Source of the DNA: an uncultured bacterium
GTDB lineage: Bacteria; Verrucomicrobiota; Kiritimatiellia; CAIVKH01
Direction: 5' to 3'
DNA: 63,098 nucleotides
Assembly (NCBI GenBank): GCA_937958885.1
Contig: CALGMT010000018.1
Location: 1 to 63,098, forward strand
Shown in pieces: positions 56,556-63,098 of this stretch. Positions within the stretch are counted from its first letter, which is position 1. Every line of letters starts with the position of its first letter. The notes beneath the pieces were generated by a model. It saw only the letters and a program-made list of their open reading frames with translations. It was not told the origin of the DNA and made no database searches. The position numbers and the translations under genes were made by a program.

Positions 56556-57482
56556 CTACACGCGAAACAATGACGTCACCGACTGATTGTTGTGGACCCG
56601 CAGAATCGCCTCGCCGAGCAGCTCCGCGATCGACAGCACCGTCACCTTGAAACCGTCGTACGCCCGCAGCGGCACACTGTCCGTCGTGATCAGCTCCTCG
56701 ATCGCCGACCCCTTCAACCGCTCGACGCCGAGGTCCGTCAACATGCAGTGCGTGACCGCCGCCTTGATCGAACGCGCCCCGCGCTGCTTCAACAGCGCCG
56801 ACGCGCTCGTCAGCGTCCCCGCCGTGGTCGTCAAATCGTCCACAAGCAGCGCGTTCCGGCCCTCGACCTCGCCGACCAGGCTGATCGCCTCGACTTCCGT
56901 CGCGCTCTTGCGCTGCTTGCCGACAATCGCCAGACCCGCGCCCAGCATGTTGGCGTACGCATACGCCATTTTCAGCCCGCCCGGATCCGGCGACACGACC
57001 ACCAAATCCTGGAGATTCCGCAGCCGCAGGTGCTTCACGATCACCGGCGCGGCAAAGAGGTGATCCACCGGAATGTCGAAAAACCCCTGAATCTGCTGCG
57101 CGTGAAAGTCCATCGCGATCATCCGGTCCGCCCCCGCCGCCACCAGCAGGTTCGCCACCAGCTTGGCCGTGATCGGCACGCGCGGCTGGTCTTTTCGGTC
57201 CTGCCGCCCGTAGCCATAAAAGGGAATCACCGGCGTGATGCGCGCCGCCGACGCGCGCTTCGCCGCGTCGATCATGATGAGCAGCTCCATGATGCTCTCA
57301 TTCGGCGGATTGCACGTCGGCTGGACGATAAACACATCCTGCCCGCGGATATTCTCCACTATCTTGACAAAGATCTCTCCGTCCGGGAACCGGCTGATCT
57401 GCACGCCACCCAGCGGTTCGCCGATATACTCGGCGATCGCCTTGGCCAGGGCCGGATGCGAATTGCCAGACAATAGCTTCAC
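56556..57482 (-). CDS. prs: Ribose-phosphate pyrophosphokinase
   Basis: Makes PRPP from ribose 5-phosphate and ATP for purine, pyrimidine, His and Trp synthesis. 308 residues. GNSHPALAKAIAEYIGEPLG opens the protein; RKDQPRVPITAKLVANLLVA is the flexible loop, VVVSPDPGGLKMAYAYANML follows, and the PRPP loop is LLVDDLTTTAGTLTSA. The start is GTG. It begins 16 bases after the end of a tRNA-Gln gene on the same strand, so both probably share a transcript. The RpiB part of the fusion protein feeds its substrate pool. Confidence 0.96.
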   Translation of the reverse strand: MKLLSGNSHPALAKAIAEYIGEPLGGVQISRFPDGEIFVKIVENIRGQDVFIVQPTCNPPNESIMELLIMIDAAKRASAARITPVIPFYGYGRQDRKDQPRVPITAKLVANLLVAAGADRMIAMDFHAQQIQGFFDIPVDHLFAAPVIVKHLRLRNLQDLVVVSPDPGGLKMAYAYANMLGAGLAIVGKQRKSATEVEAISLVGEVEGRNALLVDDLTTTAGTLTSASALLKQRGARSIKAAVTHCMLTDLGVERLKGSAIEELITTDSVPLRAYDGFKVTVLSIAELLGEAILRVHNNQSVTSLFRV

Positions 57483-57498
57483 ATTTACGCTCGTTCGC

Positions 57499-57572
57499 TG
57501 GTTGCCCGACTAGGATTCGAACCTAGACTCTGGCCTCCAAAGGGCCGTGTGCTGCCGTTACACCATCGGGCA
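57499..57572 (-). tRNA. tRNA-Gln (anticodon TTG)
   Basis: A 74-base cloverleaf with encoded CCA. Acceptor stem TGCCCGA pairs with TCGGGCA, including the weak U1-A72 pair usual in tRNA-Gln. D stem GTGT/GCAC; anticodon stem CGGCC/GGCCA with a C-A mismatch at 27-43; loop CTTTGGA with anticodon TTG; T arm CTAGG-TTCGAAT-CCTAG. Discriminator A73 is followed by CCA. Reads CAA (and CAG by wobble). Confidence 0.95.
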
Positions 57573-57588
57573 ATCGTCCCGCCGAACG

Positions 57589-57618
57589 AGGATACCACAT
57601 CCCCGCCCGCCCCGTCAC
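57589..57618 (-). promoter_or_regulatory. Possible promoter for tRNA-Gln and prs
   Basis: On the minus strand, GTGACG (57618-57613), an 18-base spacer, then TATCCT (57594-57589), 16 bases before the tRNA. The -10 is fair and the -35 modest. It would serve the long ribosomal/replication gene run downstream. Confidence 0.35.
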
Positions 57619-57736
57619 CGGGGTGCTGGAAACTGCCCGCACGGACGCCGCCCCGGCCTTCGCCGGTTCGGACACAAGGGGGAAGAACCTAGGCAAGCGC
57701 CTCCCGCGAGTCAAGGGGAAAGGGGGCGTCGCCAAA

Positions 57737-57806
57737 AGTTCCATGCTCTGTAAAAAATTGTTTTGGGGCTTCCATGCTCTGTAATTTACAGAGTATGTAA
57801 AAACAG
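57737..57806. repeat. 31-bp-period repeat, locus C
   Basis: agttccatgctctgtaaaaa at 57737 and cttccatgctctgtaa at 57769 repeat the core seen at 15980-16062 and 41620-41671. The ccatgct portion starts at 57741 and 57772, 31 bases apart. The second copy runs straight into an inverted partial copy (tttacagagtatgtaaaaa), so 57775-57790 can fold. It lies between tRNA-Gln and the zinc-ribbon gene, which are divergent. In the rest of this gap (57619-57736) I see nothing definite. Confidence 0.85.
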
Positions 57807-57830
57807 GCGGCCCTGCGGCCAGACATTCGC

Positions 57831-58100
57831 ATGCAACAATTCGACAGATTCCACGCCTCGGAGCTGTATTGCCCGAAGTGCCGACGTTCGCAGCCGGTGT
57901 ATGAGCGGCTTTTGCTCGTGCTGCCGCATGCGGAAATCTATGACATCCGCTGCCGAACCTGCGGCACATCCGTCGGTCAGCGCGAGGCGAAGGCCCCGCC
58001 GATCTCCGCGCAACTGGCCGCCGCCCGCGCGCGGCCCGCGGCGCGCAAACCAAAACAGCGTTTGATGAAAGCGCCTCCGTCCCGTAGCCTTTCCCCATGA
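57831..58100 (+). CDS. Small zinc-ribbon protein
   Basis: An 89-residue protein of unknown function. Two CxxC pairs, in LYCPKCRRSQP and IRCRTCGTSVG, about 27 residues apart, form a likely zinc ribbon. The C-terminal 35 residues are Ala/Arg/Pro/Lys-rich. Its TGA overlaps the ATG of the Nfu-like gene (ATGA), so the two are probably made together, hinting at a link with Fe-S assembly; that is inference from coupling only. No strong ribosome-binding site is seen. Confidence 0.75.
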   Translation: MQQFDRFHASELYCPKCRRSQPVYERLLLVLPHAEIYDIRCRTCGTSVGQREAKAPPISAQLAAARARPAARKPKQRLMKAPPSRSLSP

Positions 58101-58684
58101 GCATCAAAATCACCGGCGAGCTGACCAACGATCCCTCGATGTGCCTGTTCCACCTCGAACAGCCGATCGTCGAGGACTGGACCGTCACCTTCAACGCGCC
58201 CGAGGAGTCGCAGGGCTCCGCGCTCGCGGACCATATTTTCGGCGTCGAGGGCGTCGCGCGCGTTACGGTGTCCGGCCCCACAATCACGGTCGTCAAAAAC
58301 GTCATGACGCCGTGGCCGCACCTCGCGGGCGAGATCGGCGCGGCGATTCGCGCGGCGTTCGCGTCCGGACAGCCGCTCGTCGCCGACGCGGTCATCGAGC
58401 GGCTGAAGAGTTACTCGCCGGATGACATCGAAGAAACTGTCGCCGAACTGTTCGAGGAGCAAATCAACCCCGCGCTCGCCTCGCACGGCGGCTTCGTCCG
58501 CCTCGTCAAGGTGGAGGACCGCGACGTCTATGTGGAAATGGGCGGCGGCTGCCAGGGCTGCGCCGCCTCGAAAGCGACGATGAAATACGGCGTCGAAAAC
58601 GCCATTCGCCGCGTCGCGCCGCACGTGCGCCGCGTGATCGACGCGACCGATCACGCGGCGGGCACTAACCCGTATTTCAAGTGA
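58097..58684 (+). CDS. Nfu/NifU-type Fe-S scaffold protein
   Basis: A 195-residue carrier of Fe-S clusters. Residues about 1-85 are an Nfu N-terminal domain (ITGELTNDPSMCLFHLEQPI, then SALADHIFGVEGVARVTVSG). Residues about 115-185 are the NifU C-terminal domain with the cluster-binding CxxC in MGGGCQGCAASKATMKYGVE. This two-domain form is typical of Nfu carriers that pass 4Fe-4S clusters to targets. It follows the zinc-ribbon gene with an ATGA overlap and lies 1 base before gpsA. Confidence 0.9.
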   Translation: MSIKITGELTNDPSMCLFHLEQPIVEDWTVTFNAPEESQGSALADHIFGVEGVARVTVSGPTITVVKNVMTPWPHLAGEIGAAIRAAFASGQPLVADAVIERLKSYSPDDIEETVAELFEEQINPALASHGGFVRLVKVEDRDVYVEMGGGCQGCAASKATMKYGVENAIRRVAPHVRRVIDATDHAAGTNPYFK

Positions 58685-58685
58685 C

Positions 58686-59678
58686 ATGAACATCACAATT
58701 CTCGGGGATGGTGGATGGGGCACGGCGCTGGCGACGGTGCTTCACCGGAACGGCCACCGCGTGCGCGTGTGGGGCCCGTTTCCCGACTATCTGCGGCAAA
58801 TCGCGGAGACGCGCGAGAACACGAAGTTCCTGCCCGGCGTTTCGCTCCCGCCGGAGATCGAGTGGACCGCCGATCTGGCGGCAGCGTTGAGCGATGCCGC
58901 CGCGGTCGTGCTCGCGGTCCCCTCGCGATTTTACGAGCGCGTGGCGTCCGATGCCGCGCCGCTGATATCGCGCGAGGCGCTGGTGGTGAGCGTGTCGAAA
59001 GGGCTCGACAAGCAGACGCATCGCCGCTTGTCGGAGGTCGCCGAATCGTTGATGGGCAACGGTCCCGTCGCGGCCCTGTCCGGCCCCAGCCATGCGGAAG
59101 AAGTCGCGCGCCGCGTGCCGACCGCCGTCGTCGTCGCCTGCGCGGACCACGATCGCGCAGTGGCGCTGCAACAGATCTTCAACAGCGCGGAATTCCGCGT
59201 GTACACGAGCGACGACACGATCGGCGTCGAACTCGGCGGCGCGCTCAAAAACGTGATCGCGGTGGCCGCGGGCATCAGCGATGGGATCGGATTCGGCGAC
59301 AACACGAAGGCGGCGCTGATCACGCGCGGCCTCGCCGAAATCACGCGGCTCGGCGTCGCGCGCGGCGCGCGCGCGGAGACCTTCTCCGGGTTGAGCGGTA
59401 TCGGCGATCTGATCGTCACCTGCGCGAGCAAATTGAGCCGGAACCGCGCCGTCGGAGAGCGGCTCGGCCGCGGCGAAAAATTAGATGCGATCATGCAGGG
59501 CATGGAGCAGGTGGCAGAAGGCGTCTGGACCTGCCGCGCCGCGCTCGATTTGGCAACGGAGCTGGGTGTCGACGTGCCGATCACCGAACAGGTCGTCGCG
59601 GTGGTGCATGACGGCCGCGATCCGCGCGCCGCGGTGCAGGCGCTGATGGGCCGCGAGCCCAAACACGAGCGGCGCTAA
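58686..59678 (+). CDS. gpsA: Glycerol-3-phosphate dehydrogenase [NAD(P)+]
   Basis: Makes sn-glycerol 3-phosphate for phospholipids. 330 residues. The Rossmann loop is ITILGDGGWGTALATVLHRN; VSVSKGLDKQTHRRLSEV, ALSGPSHAEEVARRVPTAVV, the catalytic Lys in ELGGALKNVIAVAAGISDGI, and NTKAALITRGLAEITRLGVA follow. GLSGIGDLIVTC is near the C-terminal domain. Convergent with rmlB, 10 bases away. Confidence 0.96.
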   Translation: MNITILGDGGWGTALATVLHRNGHRVRVWGPFPDYLRQIAETRENTKFLPGVSLPPEIEWTADLAAALSDAAAVVLAVPSRFYERVASDAAPLISREALVVSVSKGLDKQTHRRLSEVAESLMGNGPVAALSGPSHAEEVARRVPTAVVVACADHDRAVALQQIFNSAEFRVYTSDDTIGVELGGALKNVIAVAAGISDGIGFGDNTKAALITRGLAEITRLGVARGARAETFSGLSGIGDLIVTCASKLSRNRAVGERLGRGEKLDAIMQGMEQVAEGVWTCRAALDLATELGVDVPITEQVVAVVHDGRDPRAAVQALMGREPKHERR

Positions 59679-59688
59679 ACGCGCGCGC

Positions 59689-60741
59689 TCACCCGTAGTG
59701 CTGCTCGATCCAGCGCTGGTACTCGCCGCTGCGCACGTGATTGACCCACGCCGGGTGGTCGAGATACCACTGGATCGTTTTGCGCAAGCCGCTGTCGAAT
59801 GTTTCCTCCGGCTTCCAGCCGAGCTCCTGCTCGAGCTTCGTGCAGTCGATCGCGTAGCGGCGGTCGTGGCCGGGACGGTCTTTGACAAACGTGATCAAGT
59901 CGCGCCGCGGGCGGCCGTCGGGCAGCGGCGGCGCGAGTGCGTCCACCAGCGCGCAAATCATGTTCACCACGTCGATATTCTTCATTTCGTTGCGCCCGCC
60001 AATGTTGTAGGTCTGCCCGCGGCGCCCCCGCGTCATGATATCCCAGACGGCGGTGTTGTGATCGCGCACGAATAGCCAGTCGCGCACGTTGAGCCCGTCG
60101 CCGTACACCGGCAGCGGCTTGCCCTCGAGCGCGTTGAGGATCATCAGCGGAATCAGTTTTTCCGGGAACTGATACGGGCCGTAGTTGTTCGAGCAATTCG
60201 AGATCGTCACCGGCAGGCCGTAGGTGTGGTGATACGCCCGCACGAGGTGGTCGGACGCCGCCTTCGACGCGGAATAAGGGCTGTTCGGCTGGTAGGGCGT
60301 TTCCTCCGTGAAGTAGCCGGTCTCGCCGAGACTGCCGAAGACTTCGTCCGTGCTGACATGGTGGAACAGGGCCATCCGCTCCTTTCGCTCGCGCGCGAGT
60401 TGGAGCAGGACATACGTCCCGTGGATGTTGGTTCGAATGAAATCGTCCGGGCGGACGATGGACCGGTCCACATGCGATTCCGCCGCGAAGTGGCAGACGG
60501 CGTCCACGGCGAACTCGTCGAACACACGCGCCATCGCCTCGCGGTCGCAGATATCCGCACGGAGGAACACGTAGCGATCGCCCGCGCGCGCCGCGACATC
60601 CGCGAGGCTCTCCGGATTGCCCGCGTAGGTGAGTTTGTCCACGTTCACGACGCGGCCGCCGAAGCCGGACTCTTCGAGCAGAAAGCGGATAAAATTGCTG
60701 CCGATGAACCCGCAACCGCCGGTGACGAGCAGATTGTTCAT
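59689..60741 (-). CDS. rmlB: dTDP-glucose 4,6-dehydratase
   Basis: Second enzyme of dTDP-L-rhamnose synthesis. 350 residues. NAD motif [20 protein letters not shown], the [12 protein letters not shown] segment, catalytic Thr-Asp-Glu in HVSTDEVFG, YxxxK in [14 protein letters not shown], and [20 protein letters not shown]. All active-site marks are present. The ATG at 60741 is the family start. No rmlA, rmlC or rmlD is beside it; the epimerase at 10960 is a possible rmlD-like partner. Confidence 0.95.
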   Translation of the reverse strand: MNNLLVTGGCGFIGSNFIRFLLEESGFGGRVVNVDKLTYAGNPESLADVAARAGDRYVFLRADICDREAMARVFDEFAVDAVCHFAAESHVDRSIVRPDDFIRTNIHGTYVLLQLARERKERMALFHHVSTDEVFGSLGETGYFTEETPYQPNSPYSASKAASDHLVRAYHHTYGLPVTISNCSNNYGPYQFPEKLIPLMILNALEGKPLPVYGDGLNVRDWLFVRDHNTAVWDIMTRGRRGQTYNIGGRNEMKNIDVVNMICALVDALAPPLPDGRPRRDLITFVKDRPGHDRRYAIDCTKLEQELGWKPEETFDSGLRKTIQWYLDHPAWVNHVRSGEYQRWIEQHYG

Positions 60742-60793
60742 GGGCCGAAGTGTAGGAGTCCAGCGGACACGCTCCAAGCGGCAAAACGCCCGT

Positions 60794-60821
60794 TCTTCCG
60801 TTTTCCGTTTTCCGTTTTCCG
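60794..60821. repeat. Heptamer tandem repeat (ttttccg)
   Basis: Three exact copies of ttttccg at 60801-60821, preceded by one variant (tcttccg, 60794-60800), lie in the 104-base gap between the divergent rmlB and exchanger genes. This could vary in copy number by slippage; its place near both starts makes an effect on expression possible. Confidence 0.7.
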
Positions 60822-60845
60822 TCATTCGTCGTATCCTGCGCGCCC

Positions 60846-61940
60846 ATGGATTGGCTCACCCTTGTCCTCCTGATCGCCGGTTTCGTGCTGTTGGTCTGGG
60901 GGGCCGAACTACTAATCCGCGGCGCCTCGCGGCTGGCCGCCGGACTGGGGATTTCCCCGCTGGTGATCGGGTTGACGGTGGTTTCCTACGGGACCAGCGC
61001 GCCGGAACTCTTTATCAGCACGTTTTCCGCCTGGTCCGGCGCGGCGGACCTCGCGTTCGGCAATATCGTCGGCAGCAACATTTTCAACATCCTGTTCATC
61101 CTCGGCCTGTGCGCGCTCATTGCCGCGCTGGATGTCGACGCGCGCCTGATTCGCGTGGATGTGCCGATCATGATCGGCGCAACCGCCGCGGCATGGGTCT
61201 TCGCGGCGGACGGCGTGGTGGACCGCGCGGAAGGACTCGTGCTTGCCGCGGGGGTTATCGGCTACACCGCCTACTGCATCCGCGCGAGCCGAAATGAGCC
61301 TCCGGAAGTGCAGGAGGAATACGCGCGGGAGTACGGGCGCAAGGCGCACACCCGCCGCCAGATCGCGGCGCAAATCATTCTGTGCGCGGTCGGCTTGATC
61401 CTGTTGGTGATCGGCTCGCACATACTCGTGAAGTCCTGCGTGACCATCGCGCGCTGGCTCGGCGTGAGCGAGGTGGTGATCGGACTCACGATTGTCGCCG
61501 CCGGAACTTCGCTGCCGGAGGTCGCGACCTCGGTGGTCGCCGCGCTGAAGAAAGAGCGCGACATCGCGGTCGGGAACCTGGTCGGCAGCAATATCTTCAA
61601 TATCCTGTCGGTGCTCGGCTTTTCAGCGCTCGTCGCGCCGGCCGGCATCACCGCGCCGCCTCAATCGCTCGCGTTCGATGTGCCGGTGATGATGGCGGTC
61701 GCGATTGTGTGTCTGCCGATTTTCTTCACCGGCCATCGCATCTCGCGATGGGAGGGCGCGCTGTTTTTGGGCTACTATGTCTTCTACATCTTCGAACAAA
61801 TCGTGTTAGGCGCACAGTGGCCCAACGCGCAGCGCATAGTCGTCAGCATCGCATGGTTTGTCTTTCCGCTGACGCTGATCACCCTCGGCGTCACCGCCTA
61901 CCGCGCCTTTATCGCGCCCCGCCCCGCGCCTCCGGCCTGA
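60846..61940 (+). CDS. Calcium/sodium antiporter, CaCA family (YrbG-like)
   Basis: Inner-membrane exchanger of 364 residues with about ten membrane segments. The two alpha repeats that form the ion site are present: [18 protein letters not shown] with [16 protein letters not shown], and [18 protein letters not shown] with [16 protein letters not shown]. Each keeps the acidic residue that binds calcium. The central cytoplasmic loop is short, as in prokaryotic NCX proteins. A bidirectional terminator follows. Confidence 0.93.
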   Translation: MDWLTLVLLIAGFVLLVWGAELLIRGASRLAAGLGISPLVIGLTVVSYGTSAPELFISTFSAWSGAADLAFGNIVGSNIFNILFILGLCALIAALDVDARLIRVDVPIMIGATAAAWVFAADGVVDRAEGLVLAAGVIGYTAYCIRASRNEPPEVQEEYAREYGRKAHTRRQIAAQIILCAVGLILLVIGSHILVKSCVTIARWLGVSEVVIGLTIVAAGTSLPEVATSVVAALKKERDIAVGNLVGSNIFNILSVLGFSALVAPAGITAPPQSLAFDVPVMMAVAIVCLPIFFTGHRISRWEGALFLGYYVFYIFEQIVLGAQWPNAQRIVVSIAWFVFPLTLITLGVTAYRAFIAPRPAPPA

Positions 61941-61973
61941 TATCGAAACCGACGCGCCGCGGATATGGCGCGC

Positions 61974-62012
61974 AAAAAAAACGGGCCGAGGCGAAAGCCC
62001 CGGCCCGTTTTT
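61974..62012. terminator. Bidirectional rho-independent terminator
   Basis: Seven A, then cgggccg (61982-61988) paired with cggcccg (62001-62007), an inner ggc-gaaa-gcc hairpin, then five T. It lies between the convergent exchanger gene and ppdK and reads as an intrinsic terminator on both strands. Confidence 0.9.
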
Positions 62013-62032
62013 GATTGCAGCGATCAGCGCGC

Positions 62033-63098
62033 TTACTTCTTTGCGATCGCCGCCTGCGCCGCCGCGAGGCGGGCAATCGGCACGCGGAAGGGCGAGCAGC
62101 TCACGTAGTTCAACCCGACCTTGCAGCAGAACTTGACGCTGTTCGGATCGCCGCCGTGCTCGCCGCAGATGCCGAGCTTGATGTTCGGCCGGGTCTCGCG
62201 GCCCTTCTGCACCGCCATCTCGACGAGCTTGCCGACGCCCGCCTGATCGAGGCTCTGGAACGGATCGACCGGGAGGATCTTCTTCTCCAGATAATCCGGC
62301 AGGAAGCTGCCGATGTCGTCGCGGCTGAAGCCAAGGGTCATTTGCGTGAGGTCGTTCGTGCCGAAGCTGAAGAACTCCGCCGTCTCGGCGATCTGATCCG
62401 CCGTGACCGCCGCGCGCGGCACTTCGATCATCGTGCCGACCAGGTAGGTCACCTTGGATTTATGGTCTTTGATGAGCTTGTCCGCGGTAGCGCGGATGAT
62501 CTGCTCGCAGAAGTCCAGCTCGGTCTTGTTGCCGACGAGCGGCACCATGATCTCGGGCAGCACCTTGATGCGCTTCTTCGCCACATTGATCGCCGCCTCG
62601 ATAATCGCCGTCGTCTGCATGACGATCAGCTCGGGATAGGTGATCGAGAGGCGGCAGCCGCGGTGGCCGAGCATCGGATTCATCTCGTGCAACTGCTTCA
62701 CGCGCTGCTGAATCTTCTCCACCGGCACGTTCATGCGGCGCGCCATTTCGTCCTGGCCCTTCGCGTCGTGCGGGAGGAATTCGTGCAGCGGCGGGTCGAG
62801 CAGGCGGATGGTGACCGGGTGGCCGTCCATCGCTTCGAAGATGCCCTCGAAGTCGCCGCGCTGATAGGGCAGCAATTTCGCGAGCGCCTTTTCGCGCGCC
62901 TCCTTGGTCTCGGCGAGAATGAACTCGCGCTTGGCCCAGATGCGGTCGCCCTCGAAGAACATGTGTTCCGTGCGGCACAGGCCGATGCCTTCCGCGCCGA
63001 AGCGGATCGCGATTTCGGCGTCCTTCGGCGTGTCGGCGTTCGTGCGGACCTTGATCTTGCGGAACTGGTCGGCCCAGTCGGAGATCTGCTTGTACATC
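62033..63098 (-). CDS. ppdK: Pyruvate, phosphate dikinase, C-terminal part (cut by window edge)
   Basis: The frame is open to the right edge, so only the last 355 or so of about 900 residues are seen. This is the PEP-utilising TIM barrel: [55 protein letters not shown], and [20 protein letters not shown] with DIGSFLPDY. The catalytic Cys is in [17 protein letters not shown] and the DDIGSFL stretch separate PPDK from PEP synthase. It interconverts pyruvate and PEP using ATP or AMP/PPi. The N-terminal ATP-grasp and phospho-His domains lie outside the window. Confidence 0.95.
   Translation of the reverse strand, partial: MYKQISDWADQFRKIKVRTNADTPKDAEIAIRFGAEGIGLCRTEHMFFEGDRIWAKREFILAETKEAREKALAKLLPYQRGDFEGIFEAMDGHPVTIRLLDPPLHEFLPHDAKGQDEMARRMNVPVEKIQQRVKQLHEMNPMLGHRGCRLSITYPELIVMQTTAIIEAAINVAKKRIKVLPEIMVPLVGNKTELDFCEQIIRATADKLIKDHKSKVTYLVGTMIEVPRAAVTADQIAETAEFFSFGTNDLTQMTLGFSRDDIGSFLPDYLEKKILPVDPFQSLDQAGVGKLVEMAVQKGRETRPNIKLGICGEHGGDPNSVKFCCKVGLNYVSCSPFRVPIARLAAAQAAIAKK

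Noticed and set aside
59675-60859. 394-codon minus-strand frame overlapping rmlB
   Set aside because: It is the off-frame shadow of rmlB; rmlB has complete active-site motifs in its own frame.

Overview
The window is GC-rich, gene-dense bacterial chromosome. LpxD, BamA and Skp imply a Gram-negative envelope with lipid A. Three things point to the PVC superphylum, most likely Verrucomicrobiota or Kiritimatiellota: a GreA-type protein of about 727 residues with a long N-terminal extension (as in chlamydiae), a set of pseudopilin-like genes resembling the Verrucomicrobia 'Verru_Chthon cassette' followed by a giant secreted lamin-tail protein, and many conserved proteins of unknown function. This placement is inferred from gene content; there is no rRNA in the window.

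Layout. 1-400: one end of an insertion sequence cut by the window edge. 450-8100: an unrecognised Arg-rich protein, ctpA-tsaD, a TPR protein, a kinase/receiver protein and a zinc-ribbon membrane protein. 8200-14900 (plus strand): long GreA-like factor, GtrA, an epimerase, metF, a DtxR-like regulator with a Cys-rich tail, and a glycosyltransferase. 14900-19600: ruvA-ruvB, a MoeB-rhodanese protein, and cysK with an Rrf2 regulator. 19600-25990: a single reading frame joining an LMW phosphatase, RpiB and serine hydroxymethyltransferase; a peptidase-dead S41 homologue; purD; an SRPBCC protein; a polyprenyl synthetase. 25994-26996: a RAYT transposase between perfect 25-bp inverted repeats. 27000-37950: the pseudopilin cluster with its secreted protein. 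38100-45400: permease, glycine-zipper lipoprotein, recA, FG-GAP protein, cinA, galE and a bifunctional nuclease. 45400-57600: a long minus-strand run tRNA-Gln-prs-rplY-pth-rpsF-ssb-rpsR-rplI-dnaB-bamA-skp-lpxD, followed by clpB with its own promoter. 57700-63098: zinc ribbon-nfu-gpsA, rmlB, a cation exchanger and the C-terminal part of pyruvate phosphate dikinase.

Most genes are housekeeping and packed with 4-base start/stop overlaps. The unusual material is the triple fusion enzyme, the RAYT element with a related 60-bp perfect palindrome 6.4 kb away, a 31-bp-period repeat at three separate intergenic loci, the pseudopilin cluster, the Cys-cluster DtxR homologue, and a palindrome over the clpB promoter.
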